NCBI RefSeq assembly: GCF_049310885.1
Contig: NZ_JBMDYO010000001.1
Coordinates: 434,001 to 498,000 of the forward strand
From: CAYZJV01 sp049310885
GTDB taxonomy: Bacteria; Spirochaetota; Spirochaetia; Sphaerochaetales; Sphaerochaetaceae
DNA length: 64,000 nucleotides
Direction of reading: 5' to 3'
Shown: piece by piece, positions 1 to 8,766 of the stretch
How positions within the stretch are numbered: the stretch's first letter is position 1
Layout of the letters: each line of letters starts with the position of its first letter
Translations under genes and position numbers: made by a program
Notes under the pieces: model-generated
The model's database searches: none
What the model was told of the DNA's origin: nothing
The model's input: only the letters and a program-made list of their open reading frames with translations

Positions 1-282
1 AGCCTCCTTGGCATATTGGAATTCATCATGACCAGATAAGATGATTATCTTCATCCAAGGTTGGTCTTTCCTCACGATTCGAGCAAGCGCGAGACCATCC
101 ATAAATGGCATTTTTATATCGGTAATTAGAATATCTGGTTTGATATCCCGGATTATGGGAAGAGCTATTTCCCCATCAGGAGCTTCTCCTACCAGCGTGT
201 AGGGAGTATTTTCCCAGGGAATACTATTTCGGATTCCCTCCCTGGCGACAATTTCATCTTCTACCAAAAATACACTAAACAT
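1..282 (-). CDS. Response regulator receiver domain, YesN/AraC type (partial, cut by left edge)
   Basis: The minus strand reads from an ATG at 282 through an open frame to base 1, giving 94 residues of a CheY-like receiver. The acidic pocket (LVEDE near residues 7-11), the phospho-acceptor in ITDIKMP near residue 57 and the conserved LSGHDEF segment near residues 82-88 are all visible. The C-terminal part, expected to be an AraC-type helix-turn-helix by analogy with YesN proteins, lies outside the window. The start overlaps the stop of the upstream histidine kinase by 8 bases, so the two are translationally linked and should be partners. The output domain is inference; the receiver is seen directly. 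Confidence 0.93.
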   Translation of the reverse strand, partial: MFSVFLVEDEIVAREGIRNSIPWENTPYTLVGEAPDGEIALPIIRDIKPDILITDIKMPFMDGLALARIVRKDQPWMKIIILSGHDEFQYAKEA

Positions 283-1747
283 GGTTTTCCCTCTTGGGCA
301 GTTTGAACAGAACCTTCGTCCCTTCTCCATATGTACTGGTTATCTCCAACTGGGTGAAGTTTGTATAGTAAAGGGACAATCGTTTGTTGACATTATAGAG
401 ACCGTAGACATCATTGATTTGGGATGATTCGAGATCCGCCTGTATCTGGCTTCTTATCTGCTCAAGTTTGGATGCGGTCATTCCTATGCCGTTGTCCTCT
501 ACCTGGAAGCAGAGAAATTGAGCCTCTTGCCAGCCTTTGACCATAAGTGTTCCCCGTCCCCGTTTGTTCTTAATACCATGGTATAGGGCGTTTTCAACCA
601 GTGGTTGTAGGAGCAACTTCAACATGGGTTCGTTATCCATGGTCGTATCGTAATCTATCGAGTAATCAAGAATATCCCGGTATCTGATTTTCTGGATTGT
701 GAGATAATTGCTGATATGTTCAAATTCATCACGTACGGTTACCCATTCCTTGCCACGATTGAGCGATGCCCTGAAAAAATTCGAAAAGTTCCTGGTAACA
801 GAGATCACTTGGTCATGCTGATGCCCCTCTGCAAGCCACACGATAGTATCGAGGGTATTATAGAGGAAGTGGGGGGAGATCTGGGCTTGTAAAGCACGCA
901 TTTCAGACTTTTGCAGGTTCTTCTGCTCCTGGATATTGATATCGATCAATTCGTGGATCTTCCGAGCCATCGTATTCAAATTCTCAGTAAGTGTATCGAG
1001 CTCCTCTACATGAGGTTTTTCAGCTCTCGCATCTAGATTTCCTGCTGCAATCTCATTGGAGAGCTTTTCCAATTCTTTAATTGGATTATTGATCCTTCGA
1101 GAAACCGATTTCTGTGTATGGATAGCGAATAGCATGACGACAAGGACAAGAAGTATCTGGAGAATCGAGAGTAATACAGCAGTGCTCTTTATTTGTTCAT
1201 TCGTCTCGGCGGCAAGTTCAATTTCAAGAACGATGAAGTCTTGTAAGATATCGGAGACCAGTTCAGTCACTCCTCGGATCTCATCGAGAATTTTTTCATT
1301 TTCCGTGACCAAGAAATGGTGTTCCATCTGCAATCCCAGCCGATCAACATACTGGCTCAGAGTGTTCATAGCGCGACCGGTAACCTCCAAGAGCTGGCGA
1401 CTCTCGGTAACTCCTGTATTCAATTTTATTTGCTGGAGTCTATTATTTATATCATCGATAATCTCGTATTGCTCACCTTCAGAGAAAGTCTTATTACCAG
1501 CAACGATATCCCATAGTTCATTAGTGATATCCATTTGCACAATCTGGTTAACCCGGTTCGTCCTATTTACATTGGTGATCATCCGGTCGTATCTGACGGT
1601 CTGAAACCAAGAGAAAGAAAGGCTGACTACAGGAGCGAGAATCATAAGGATAATGATGATCACATAGGAGTTTTGGATAGTCTGTTGTATGCTCGTACTA
1701 TTGAGAATTCTCCGAAATAAGCCGACATGCGCTCTATGTGATTCCAT
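275..1747 (-). CDS. YesM-type sensor histidine kinase
   Basis: This 490-residue membrane kinase should phosphorylate the response regulator that overlaps its 3' end. Transmembrane segments lie near residues 28-48 and 188-210 and flank an extracytoplasmic helical sensor. A HAMP linker follows (about 211-265). The His_kinase domain has the phospho-acceptor His near 293 in QISPHFLYNT, and the ATPase has the N-box VENALYHG near 384 and the G-box VEDNGIG near 417. This is the architecture of YesM-family kinases, which usually sense carbohydrates or cell-envelope signals. It starts only four bases after the stop of a sugar-binding lipoprotein, which probably presents a ligand to its sensor. No ABC transporter is visible in this operon. 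Confidence 0.93.
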   Translation of the reverse strand: MESHRAHVGLFRRILNSTSIQQTIQNSYVIIIILMILAPVVSLSFSWFQTVRYDRMITNVNRTNRVNQIVQMDITNELWDIVAGNKTFSEGEQYEIIDDINNRLQQIKLNTGVTESRQLLEVTGRAMNTLSQYVDRLGLQMEHHFLVTENEKILDEIRGVTELVSDILQDFIVLEIELAAETNEQIKSTAVLLSILQILLVLVVMLFAIHTQKSVSRRINNPIKELEKLSNEIAAGNLDARAEKPHVEELDTLTENLNTMARKIHELIDINIQEQKNLQKSEMRALQAQISPHFLYNTLDTIVWLAEGHQHDQVISVTRNFSNFFRASLNRGKEWVTVRDEFEHISNYLTIQKIRYRDILDYSIDYDTTMDNEPMLKLLLQPLVENALYHGIKNKRGRGTLMVKGWQEAQFLCFQVEDNGIGMTASKLEQIRSQIQADLESSQINDVYGLYNVNKRLSLYYTNFTQLEITSTYGEGTKVLFKLPKRENHV

Positions 1748-1751
1748 ATGG

Positions 1752-2756
1752 TCAGTATCCCCGGGGTTCTAGAGAAGAGAGGTCATCGGTTTCATAGAAT
1801 ACCTCTTCATCGACATGTTGGAATCTTGGAATGCTCTCACCCCGTGCGAGCTTTTTAGTCAATTCCATGATAGCCGGTCCAGTATTCGGATTACATTCGA
1901 TCACGCAGTTAACCTCACCTCTTCTCAAGGCCTCTATCGCTGCCTGCTCTGCATCGATCGTGACGATAACGATATCGGATCCCGGCTGTAGATCCCTTTC
2001 ATACATCGCATCGATGATGCCTAACGTCATACCATCGTTGTGAGAGTAGATTGCATCGATATCATCGAATTCTTTCAAGATCCTACTCATGATCTCATAT
2101 CCCTTGGATCGAAGGAAATCTCCCGATTCGCTGTGGATGATCTCGAATTCGGGGTGATCGTCGAGTCCTTGGCGGAAACCTGCCGCCCTACCCAAAGCCA
2201 CCGAAGACCCCTCTGTACCACTGATTTCTATGATCCGTATAGGACGATTTTCGATTTGTGAAAACTTATCAAGTATAAACTGGGCTGCATCGCGCCCTTC
2301 CCTCTCACTATCGGTACCAATGAAGCCTGCGTATAGATTCTCATTCGCTGTCTCTATTTTTCGATCCGTGACTAGTACCGGAATACCGGCATCCTTTGCC
2401 TCCTGGAGAATATTGTCCCATCCTGTGGCTACGATAGGGACGAAGGCAATTACATCGACCTGATAGGCAATGAATGATCGCATAGCCTTTATTTGGTTTT
2501 CCTGTTTCTGCTCGGCGTTATCAAATAGCAGTTGAATATGGCTCTCTTCAGCTGCCTCTACGATAGATTGGGTATTGCGCTTTCTCCAAGAACTCTCCGC
2601 TCCAATCTGTGAAAACCCGAGTATAATTCCATTTCTCGGAGTATCCGCTACTAACACTTCTTTTTCGCGCTTACATTGCGTTAAAAGAGTGAACGAGAGG
2701 AGGACTAGGATGAAACACAGAAGTGTTGTGCGTCGAATATGGTTATTGTTTTTCAT
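1752..2756 (-). CDS. Periplasmic sugar-binding lipoprotein (RbsB-like, Peripla_BP_4)
   Basis: I place the start at the ATG at 2756, giving 334 residues. This produces a compact lipoprotein signal (basic start, hydrophobic core, lipobox LLTQC), whereas the frame further upstream has no signal character. The mature protein has the two-lobed type I periplasmic binding fold of ribose/galactose binders: GFSQIGAESSW at the start, IAFVPIVATGWD, TDRKI, and a C-terminal AIYSHNDGMTLG. It is the first gene of an operon with a YesM kinase and its regulator, so it probably senses a sugar for the kinase rather than feeding a transporter. No Shine-Dalgarno is visible, and a TATAAT hexamer sits only 15 bases upstream. 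Confidence 0.88.
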   Translation of the reverse strand: MKNNNHIRRTTLLCFILVLLSFTLLTQCKREKEVLVADTPRNGIILGFSQIGAESSWRKRNTQSIVEAAEESHIQLLFDNAEQKQENQIKAMRSFIAYQVDVIAFVPIVATGWDNILQEAKDAGIPVLVTDRKIETANENLYAGFIGTDSEREGRDAAQFILDKFSQIENRPIRIIEISGTEGSSVALGRAAGFRQGLDDHPEFEIIHSESGDFLRSKGYEIMSRILKEFDDIDAIYSHNDGMTLGIIDAMYERDLQPGSDIVIVTIDAEQAAIEALRRGEVNCVIECNPNTGPAIMELTKKLARGESIPRFQHVDEEVFYETDDLSSLEPRGY

Positions 2757-2771
2757 AGGAGACCACGACAA

Positions 2772-2799
2772 ATTATAACAGGTCAGCTCCAGAATGCAA
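2772..2799 (-). promoter_or_regulatory. Sigma70-like promoter of the sugar-sensing operon
   Basis: On the minus strand TTGCAT (2794-2799) is followed after 16 bases by a perfect TATAAT (2772-2777). The predicted transcription start is near 2765, leaving an untranslated leader of only about 8 to 9 bases before the ATG at 2756. Strength is inferred from the consensus match. Confidence 0.6.
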
Positions 2800-2828
2800 T
2801 GTAAAGAATCCTCTATTGTATGACCCAA

Positions 2829-2862
2829 CAAAAACTAATGCCAGAACCGAATGGTCCTGGCA
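2829..2862 (-). terminator. Intrinsic terminator after nhaC
   Basis: TGCCAGAACC (2839-2848) pairs with GGTCCTGGCA (2853-2862) around a GAAT loop, with one A-C mismatch. On the minus strand the stem is followed by ATTAGTTTTTG. It lies between the nhaC stop and the next promoter, so it should end transcripts arriving from nhaC. Confidence 0.75.
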
Positions 2863-2939
2863 CTAGTAGAAAGAACGTCGTTAGAATAAGTCTTGGATGA
2901 AAGGTATGTACCTTTCGTTCCTAGCACTCGCTCGGAAAA

Positions 2940-4526
2940 TCAGCTATTCACTGTGACTTTCTCATTAGTATTTATCAACGCAATCTCCTCTTCTGTGAAG
3001 TGTTTCTTTTGATACCAGGAGCCCAAGAGCCTGGAAAGAACCACCAGTGCAACAATACCGATAAGCAACAGTAGCCAACCAATCTGGATGATTGATGAGA
3101 ACAGGTACAATACACCCGAGATTCCAGCTACCAACAGTGCATAGGGCACCTGAGTTTTGACGTGAGCGATATGGTCCGATCCTGCAAAAATCGAAGCCAT
3201 CACCGTTGTATCGGAGATCGGACTACAGTGGTCTCCAAAAATTGCACCCGCGAAGATTGCTCCAATGATGATATGAACAAGTGGCAATCCACCTATCGAA
3301 TAGGCCAATGGAACGCCGATTGGTGTCATGATCGCCATGGTTCCCCAGGAGGTTCCTGTAGAGAACGAGATGAACATACAGATCACGAATATCAGGAACG
3401 GCAAGAGTGCAGGACTCATCCACTGTTGAGTCGATTCCACGACAAAGTCGGCAGTTCCCAGCGCATCAGTAACTGCCCCGATCGACCATGCCAGAATCAT
3501 GATTACCAAAGCCGGCAGCATGGTCCTAATTCCACCCATCACCGTATCTTCAATATCCTTGAAACTGAACTTCTGGATCAATGCGAGTATAATTCCGACT
3601 ACAGTCATGGCGCAAGCTGCCCACTGTAGAGCGACATCGACTTCAGTATCGGCAAGAGCATCCATCAGGTTCTTTCCTTCCGGACCACCACCAGTGTACC
3701 AAAGAGCCCATATACCTACTCCGATAAGCGTGACTAAGGGGAGGATGAAGAACCATACATTTGCCTTCTCCTGATTGATAGGATCACCGAGATCCATCTC
3801 TACGGAAGAGAGCGGAACTGCTCCATCCTCAATGAGCTTACCAGTCTTCAAGGATCTCAATTCCGCCTTTGCCATGGGACCGAAATCCTTACCAAAGATG
3901 AATAGAGGAACTGCGATCAAACTGAGGATACTATAGAAGTTCCATTGTATTGAGGAAAGGAAAGCAAAATAGGGCTGGGTTTCGACCATCGAGATGGAAA
4001 CGAATGCAGCTGCAATCAATGATACTTGGAAACCAATCCAGTCTGAGACTGGTCCGATCGTAGCCATTGGAGCTGCCGTCGCATCAAGAATGTATGCGAA
4101 TTTTTCTTTCGAAACACGATATTTTCCGTTGATATCCTTGGATGCATTACCTGCTATGACAGAATTGACATAGTCATTGAAGAAAACGACAATTCCCAGA
4201 ATCCAACCGAACATCTGTGCCCGCCTGCGGGTATTGATCTTATGTTGCAAAGATCGCACAAGTGCGTATGATCCCCCAATCTTGTACATGAAAGCGGCAC
4301 CAATTCCCAAAAAGGCTACCAATACCAAGAATCGAGCATTCCACCCGTCGACCATGACATCCTTCATCCAAGTGAAAGTCATGGCAACCGCTCCAAATGG
4401 ATTCCCTCCAGTGAAAATGAGTCCGCCAATCCAAATACTGACAAACAAAGAAATAACAACTTTACGTGTCAGGATGGCTAGCAGGACCGCCACCAAGGGA
4501 GGGATGATAGACCAAATACCAAACAT
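2940..4526 (-). CDS. NhaC-family Na+/H+ antiporter or substrate/cation antiporter
   Basis: This 528-residue integral membrane protein has about a dozen hydrophobic segments and the NhaC signatures FNDYVNSVIAGNASKD near residue 115, LDATAAPMATIGPVSDW near 148 and FGDHCSPISDTTVMAS near 430. NhaC members exchange sodium for protons, or organic acids and amino acids for cations. The start has a strong AAGGAGG seven bases upstream. It follows a dipeptide epimerase and a DUF1611 protein on the same strand but has its own putative promoter, so it may be transcribed both with and without them. That context makes uptake of an amino acid or dipeptide product a reasonable alternative to plain sodium export. 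Confidence 0.85.
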   Translation of the reverse strand: MFGIWSIIPPLVAVLLAILTRKVVISLFVSIWIGGLIFTGGNPFGAVAMTFTWMKDVMVDGWNARFLVLVAFLGIGAAFMYKIGGSYALVRSLQHKINTRRRAQMFGWILGIVVFFNDYVNSVIAGNASKDINGKYRVSKEKFAYILDATAAPMATIGPVSDWIGFQVSLIAAAFVSISMVETQPYFAFLSSIQWNFYSILSLIAVPLFIFGKDFGPMAKAELRSLKTGKLIEDGAVPLSSVEMDLGDPINQEKANVWFFILPLVTLIGVGIWALWYTGGGPEGKNLMDALADTEVDVALQWAACAMTVVGIILALIQKFSFKDIEDTVMGGIRTMLPALVIMILAWSIGAVTDALGTADFVVESTQQWMSPALLPFLIFVICMFISFSTGTSWGTMAIMTPIGVPLAYSIGGLPLVHIIIGAIFAGAIFGDHCSPISDTTVMASIFAGSDHIAHVKTQVPYALLVAGISGVLYLFSSIIQIGWLLLLIGIVALVVLSRLLGSWYQKKHFTEEEIALINTNEKVTVNS

Positions 4527-4563
4527 ACGGAACCTCCTTATTGTCTTCGTAACTTATATATCA

Positions 4564-4591
4564 TTGTTACACAAGAAATGAGGCAAGTCAA
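4564..4591 (-). promoter_or_regulatory. Candidate promoter of nhaC
   Basis: Minus-strand TTGACT (4586-4591), a 16-base spacer and TAACAA (4564-4569) lie about 37 bases before the nhaC start. The -10 element is a poor match. An alternative pairing is TTGCCT with TGATAT. Confidence 0.35.
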
Positions 4592-4636
4592 AGCAAATCA
4601 GTGCTAAATTCATAGCCTGTAGTGTCATATGTCCTA

Positions 4637-5704
4637 TTAAAAGGAGAATCCCAATCCAGGTGCATCATTCGGATATACATAGCCATCGACGATCCTCACC
4701 GCATGATAGGAGGGATCATCGATGAACTCGACATGTCCATCCAAATCGGCGAATCGCACATTGGGACAAGAAAGTGCTACATGCAACCCGGCAGCTATGC
4801 CCAATCCCGCCTCATCCATACAACCCACCATCGTACGAGCTCCGTAGGCAGAGGCAACAGCATCCAGCTTCATTGCCCGCCAGATGCCGCCAGTCTTTGC
4901 CAGCTTTATGTTGAAGAGGTCTGCCCCACCAGCGGCAATCACCTTGAGAACATCTTCAGGTCCAAGGACTGCTTCATCGGCCATAACGGGAACCTTATTG
5001 TTTGAGTCTCGGCGTAAGGTATCCAACAATTGGAGATTACGTTTGTCACAAGGTTGCTCGATAAAACTGGCACGTACTCTATGGAGTACCTGTATGCACT
5101 GCAACGCTTCTTCCCGGGAGTACCCCTGATTAGCATCGAAGTAAAGGTGGATATCACTTCCTACGACCTCCCGCACCTTCAGCAGCTTCTCCATATCGTC
5201 CTCTACGGAAACTCCCCCTTTTATCTTCAACGCCTTATACCCTCGGCCAACCCACTGTGTAGCTTTTTTGACTACGTCATCAACTGGCTGTATTCCTATG
5301 GTGATGCTGCTGAGAATCGAACTCCGGGCACCCCCAAGTAGCTGATACAAGGGCATACCAGCTTTCTTGCCAACTATATCGAATAGTGCCATGTCTACAG
5401 ATGCCATCGCAGTAGGCTGATCTGGGAGTTGCCTGTGCAGTCTCTCGAGCAAGGCACCATATGACAAGGGATCTTCACCTAACAGCATGGGAACAGCCAC
5501 ATCACGTAAGGCTCTATCTACTGTGTGTTCGTTCTCTCCTGTAACCTCTTCGTCAAAAGCGCTACAGCCGAAGCCGGAAATCCCTGCATCGGTATCGATA
5601 CGGATAAAGTAATTGATGGCTGTCTCCATAGTCGAATAGGCTATCGTAAAGGGTTCCTCAAGAGTCAATGTCACTGGCCATACTTCACAATTTATGATTT
5701 TCAT
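4637..5704 (-). CDS. dgcA: Dipeptide epimerase / N-acetyl-D-glutamate racemase-like enolase-superfamily enzyme
   Basis: Start placed at 5704 (MKIINCEVWPV), five bases after the stop of the DUF1611 gene, giving 355 residues. The enolase-superfamily residues are all present: the general base in ALKIKGG, metal ligands in DANQGY, EQPCDKRN and ADEA, the second lysine in NIKLAKTGG, and the closing GCMDEAG segment. This arrangement is typical of L-Ala-D/L-Glu epimerases that recycle murein peptides. A paired epimerase and DUF1611 protein in Pseudoalteromonas (DgcA and DgcN) instead catabolise D-glutamate through N-acetyl-D-glutamate. The close pairing here favours that role, but the substrate cannot be read from sequence, so the symbol is tentative. 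Confidence 0.85.
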   Translation of the reverse strand: MKIINCEVWPVTLTLEEPFTIAYSTMETAINYFIRIDTDAGISGFGCSAFDEEVTGENEHTVDRALRDVAVPMLLGEDPLSYGALLERLHRQLPDQPTAMASVDMALFDIVGKKAGMPLYQLLGGARSSILSSITIGIQPVDDVVKKATQWVGRGYKALKIKGGVSVEDDMEKLLKVREVVGSDIHLYFDANQGYSREEALQCIQVLHRVRASFIEQPCDKRNLQLLDTLRRDSNNKVPVMADEAVLGPEDVLKVIAAGGADLFNIKLAKTGGIWRAMKLDAVASAYGARTMVGCMDEAGLGIAAGLHVALSCPNVRFADLDGHVEFIDDPSYHAVRIVDGYVYPNDAPGLGFSF

Positions 5705-5709
5705 GGATG

Positions 5710-6780
5710 TCACCGTTTCTCCATAAGGTTGATCATAAGATCGACGATCGGTCCAAGGTCGTGAACCAATCCATCTCTGACAGGTAATCCCGTCTCCCGT
5801 TCCAATTTCTCGCATTGTCCGTCGATTTCATCGGGACGCATCCCCTCATGGTTCAACGTAAGGGCGACAACCGGTTTTTCAGAGACCAGCTCGACTGCCT
5901 TGATCTGACGATCCAATGGATGTACCGGTGTGCCAGGAATTCCATCATAGTCTTTTCTCAGAGGCGCATGCTGCATTACCACTGCGTGAGGTTGACTGGC
6001 TGCAAGAATCTCAAAGCCTCCTGGATAAAGTGGGTTGAGTAGACTGCCCTGCCCTTCGATTACCATTACCTGGGGCTTCTCATTATCCCAAGCCTCCAAG
6101 ATGGCGTTTTCAATTTCACCAGCAACAAAATCATTAATCAAGGAATCCATTCGAACCCCATATCGGGCTCCTTGCAACCATGCGGTTTGACCAGTCCCTA
6201 TCATCTCAGCAGATATACCACGGGCTTGGAAAGCTTCAACCAGTTTCCATGCTATGGTACGTTTGCCGATCGAAGAGTCTGTTCCGAGCATTGCTATTCG
6301 GAAAGAACCGACCTCCTTTATCCTACCCGTATAACTATGCAGGTCATCTCTTGGTGGAATTTTACGGACATCTCGGATTCTTGATCCACTTTTTTCCGCT
6401 GCACTGCGCATTTCGGGATCTTCGGATAAGAAATGGTGCATACCGCAATCGACATTGAGGCCCAACTCCAGAGCATGCAACACATCGGCATGCATTTTCG
6501 GTGTCAATCTCCCTCCATCGGTCGCGACACCAAAAACCAAATGGGTTATAGGAGTATCGGTCTCTCGATAGTGGGCTACTGCAGAATCGATATCGGCAAA
6601 AATAGGAATATCCCGATGTTTGCCATCCAGAACTTCTCCCGCATCTTCTCCGACATGGGTACTGTCTACGAGGGCTACTACATCATATCTCTTGGTGAAA
6701 CGAACGAGTCCGTGGGCGGTTTTACCCCAAATCGTATCGAAAAACTCATCACAATATACCAATGCAACTCCATCAATCAC
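5710..6780 (-). CDS. dgcN: DUF1611 P-loop protein, DgcN-like (putative D-glutamate N-acetyltransferase)
   Basis: This 356-residue protein starts with GTG at 6780, chosen because AGGAGG lies six bases upstream. It has an N-terminal Rossmann-like part (VALVYCDEFF, LVFGVATDGG) and a C-terminal P-loop domain with MLGTDSSIGKRT near residue 165, followed by VMIEGQGSLLNP. This is the DUF1611 family, often mislabelled as an NAD-dependent epimerase. A characterised member, DgcN, acetylates D-glutamate and works with the adjacent racemase DgcA. The five-base gap to the epimerase gene supports the same two-step pathway here. Acetyl transfer is inferred from the family member, not from a motif I can see. 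Confidence 0.82.
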   Translation of the reverse strand: MIDGVALVYCDEFFDTIWGKTAHGLVRFTKRYDVVALVDSTHVGEDAGEVLDGKHRDIPIFADIDSAVAHYRETDTPITHLVFGVATDGGRLTPKMHADVLHALELGLNVDCGMHHFLSEDPEMRSAAEKSGSRIRDVRKIPPRDDLHSYTGRIKEVGSFRIAMLGTDSSIGKRTIAWKLVEAFQARGISAEMIGTGQTAWLQGARYGVRMDSLINDFVAGEIENAILEAWDNEKPQVMVIEGQGSLLNPLYPGGFEILAASQPHAVVMQHAPLRKDYDGIPGTPVHPLDRQIKAVELVSEKPVVALTLNHEGMRPDEIDGQCEKLERETGLPVRDGLVHDLGPIVDLMINLMEKR

Positions 6781-6810
6781 CGCAGACCTCCTGTTAGACT
6801 CGATATCCTA

Positions 6811-6839
6811 TGGATACCCCAGTTCATACAACTATGCAA
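6811..6839 (-). promoter_or_regulatory. Candidate promoter of the DUF1611-epimerase operon
   Basis: Minus-strand TTGCAT (6834-6839), a 17-base spacer and TATCCA (6811-6816). The start of transcription would be near 6804, about 24 bases before the GTG and its AGGAGG. Confidence 0.45.
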
Positions 6840-6973
6840 GAGGATAGACAAAGAAATGGATGCTTGATCTTACTGCCATGAGAAACAGATGATGAACTAT
6901 CAATGTAACACGTTCGAATCTCTTTTGAGCAGCGAAAGCCTTGGGCTGTTACTCTCATTTTGATCTAAACTTG

Positions 6974-7002
6974 TTGTGGACTCGTCATTTGATTGCTATG
7001 AT
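6974..7002 (+). promoter_or_regulatory. Promoter of the three-gene envelope operon
   Basis: TTGTGG (6974-6979), a 17-base spacer and TATGAT (6997-7002). The predicted transcript start is near 7009, about 32 bases before the ATG at 7041, which has AGAGGAG upstream. Confidence 0.55.
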
Positions 7003-7040
7003 GGTTTCATCTGAGCACTCACCAGAGGAGTCATTCTACG

Positions 7041-8747
7041 ATGAGAAAAACCCTGTTGGTCACCTTCTTGTTTTTAGGCATCCTGACAAGTGTCTTTGCA
7101 GCTATCGAACAAGGCTCCTACCAAAGGAAATCCATAACAGCGTTGGACTCAGTATGGGTGTTCCCCCAAGCACAAAATATGGTCTATCGCTCTTGGGCTT
7201 TCGATCTCGATCGATTCGGGAAATTCCTGACATACTATATCGAGATGCCCCGCTTCGACTACAATGAAATCCCCGATCATTTAAAACAACGCTTCACAAA
7301 TAGGGCAAACAGTATTTATGACATCTCTATATACTCCCTTTCAAACCTATTACAGACAACGGTGGTCGACGATATCATGAACATCCTGAATGATCCGGAG
7401 ATCCAGGAAGCCAGAAGAAAGAATTTCAAAGATGAAGCGAGCTTCCAGAGCTTTGCTGCAACGAAGGCAAAGTCTCTGGGCTTGACCGAAGAAGAGTTGA
7501 TTGATCTCTACAATTCAGCTTATATCTACCTCCCCTTTATCTCCTCCGCCTACCTCCAACGAAGTGAGGAAGGCTATGATACAATCCATATAGATGGGGG
7601 CATCATTTGGTGGAAAATCGATGTGGATCAGTCGGGCACTTCTTCTGTTAAGGAACTCCTGGTTGCCACCACCTGGGCTATGGGGTTCGTGGATTACGAC
7701 CGCATCGAGAATATCTTCACATTCGCTGACGAATCCTGGTATGCAAGCCCCCTCGAATATGCCGTAAATGATGCGATGTTGGCGTTTGCAAAGAACCTAT
7801 CGGTCAAAACTCGTCAGATCGATGCATTTAAATTGCAGGCTCAGATAGTTGAAAGTAGTGGAAGAACATTTGGTTTCCCTCTCGGTAATAACGAAGGGAT
7901 TCATTTGGATGATGGCTTTTATGTTATAGAATATCGGGAAGATAAAGATGGGAATATTGTACCCTATGAAAAGGGGTATGTGCGGGTATCAAAAACCGGT
8001 AATAATGGATTCGATCCTACTGCACTCACCTACGCGAAGCAGATCATGGGTACCCGTGCCACCATCGGTGACGTGGTAATGGAAAATCCCAAGCTTGGAA
8101 TCGAGTTAGGAATTACCGGTGGTTTAACCACAGGGAGCATAATTACCAAAGAACATACAAAGGCGAAAATTCCTTCCATAACTCCAATCACACCAGTATA
8201 CGGACTCGACGAGACCTCCGAGTCGCAACTGGCTTTCAATGCTCTGTTTATGTACAATCTGGCTCCAATAACAAATGTGTCGCAGTTGTTTCTGACGATG
8301 GATGTAGGTTTGGCTTTCCCGCAAGGAGAAAGGGCTAACTCAGCCAGCCTTTCGGTCGTATCCCCTTATTTCGGAGTCACTAAAGGATTCGGTGGCAGAG
8401 TATATGCGAATGCTTCGGCCCTGCTTGGTTTGGATCTGTTGAACATTTCTTACGAAGCTTCGAATTACGATGTTTCCATCGATCACCGTGCATTTGGAAT
8501 CAAAGCGATCATTGAAGCCGGCTATATGCTGAACCCCAACTGGCGAGTCGGTGTTTTCGGCAGCTATAAGATCGGATTCTCTCCCTACAATTCGAACATA
8601 GAAGTGGATGGAAGATCACAAACGGTTGACTCTGATACTGATGATATGCGTCTAGGTGGAGTAACTGTGGGTATAGGTGTATCCTACTCTCTTGGAGAGT
8701 TACCCTTCAACCTGTTTGGGTTTCTCGATCCACTAAAGCAGTATTGA
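7041..8747 (+). CDS. Secreted envelope protein with a possible C-terminal beta-barrel, function unknown
   Basis: I do not recognise a named family. The 568-residue product begins with a Sec signal peptide (cleavage probably after SVFA near residue 21). The middle is mixed alpha/beta. The last 180 residues or so alternate hydrophobic and polar residues with many Gly and aromatic positions (NPNWRVGVFGSYKIGFSPY, VGIGVSYSLGELPFN), as in outer-membrane barrels. It ends in Tyr. The start has AGAGGAG upstream and a promoter 39 bases away. It leads an operon with two lipoproteins at spacings of 19 bases, so an outer-membrane complex is a plausible inference. Confidence 0.75.
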   Translation: MRKTLLVTFLFLGILTSVFAAIEQGSYQRKSITALDSVWVFPQAQNMVYRSWAFDLDRFGKFLTYYIEMPRFDYNEIPDHLKQRFTNRANSIYDISIYSLSNLLQTTVVDDIMNILNDPEIQEARRKNFKDEASFQSFAATKAKSLGLTEEELIDLYNSAYIYLPFISSAYLQRSEEGYDTIHIDGGIIWWKIDVDQSGTSSVKELLVATTWAMGFVDYDRIENIFTFADESWYASPLEYAVNDAMLAFAKNLSVKTRQIDAFKLQAQIVESSGRTFGFPLGNNEGIHLDDGFYVIEYREDKDGNIVPYEKGYVRVSKTGNNGFDPTALTYAKQIMGTRATIGDVVMENPKLGIELGITGGLTTGSIITKEHTKAKIPSITPITPVYGLDETSESQLAFNALFMYNLAPITNVSQLFLTMDVGLAFPQGERANSASLSVVSPYFGVTKGFGGRVYANASALLGLDLLNISYEASNYDVSIDHRAFGIKAIIEAGYMLNPNWRVGVFGSYKIGFSPYNSNIEVDGRSQTVDSDTDDMRLGGVTVGIGVSYSLGELPFNLFGFLDPLKQY

Positions 8748-8766
8748 AATGACAGGAGTAAAAAGT

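Noticed and set aside
6905..6935. T-loop-like GTTCGAATC suggesting a tRNA
   Set aside because: The flanking bases do not form a T-stem, and no acceptor or anticodon arm can be drawn around it.
8749..8751. ATG at 8749 as the start of the second envelope gene
   Set aside because: It directly follows the previous stop without a ribosome site. The ATG at 8767 has AGGAG and begins a proper lipoprotein signal.
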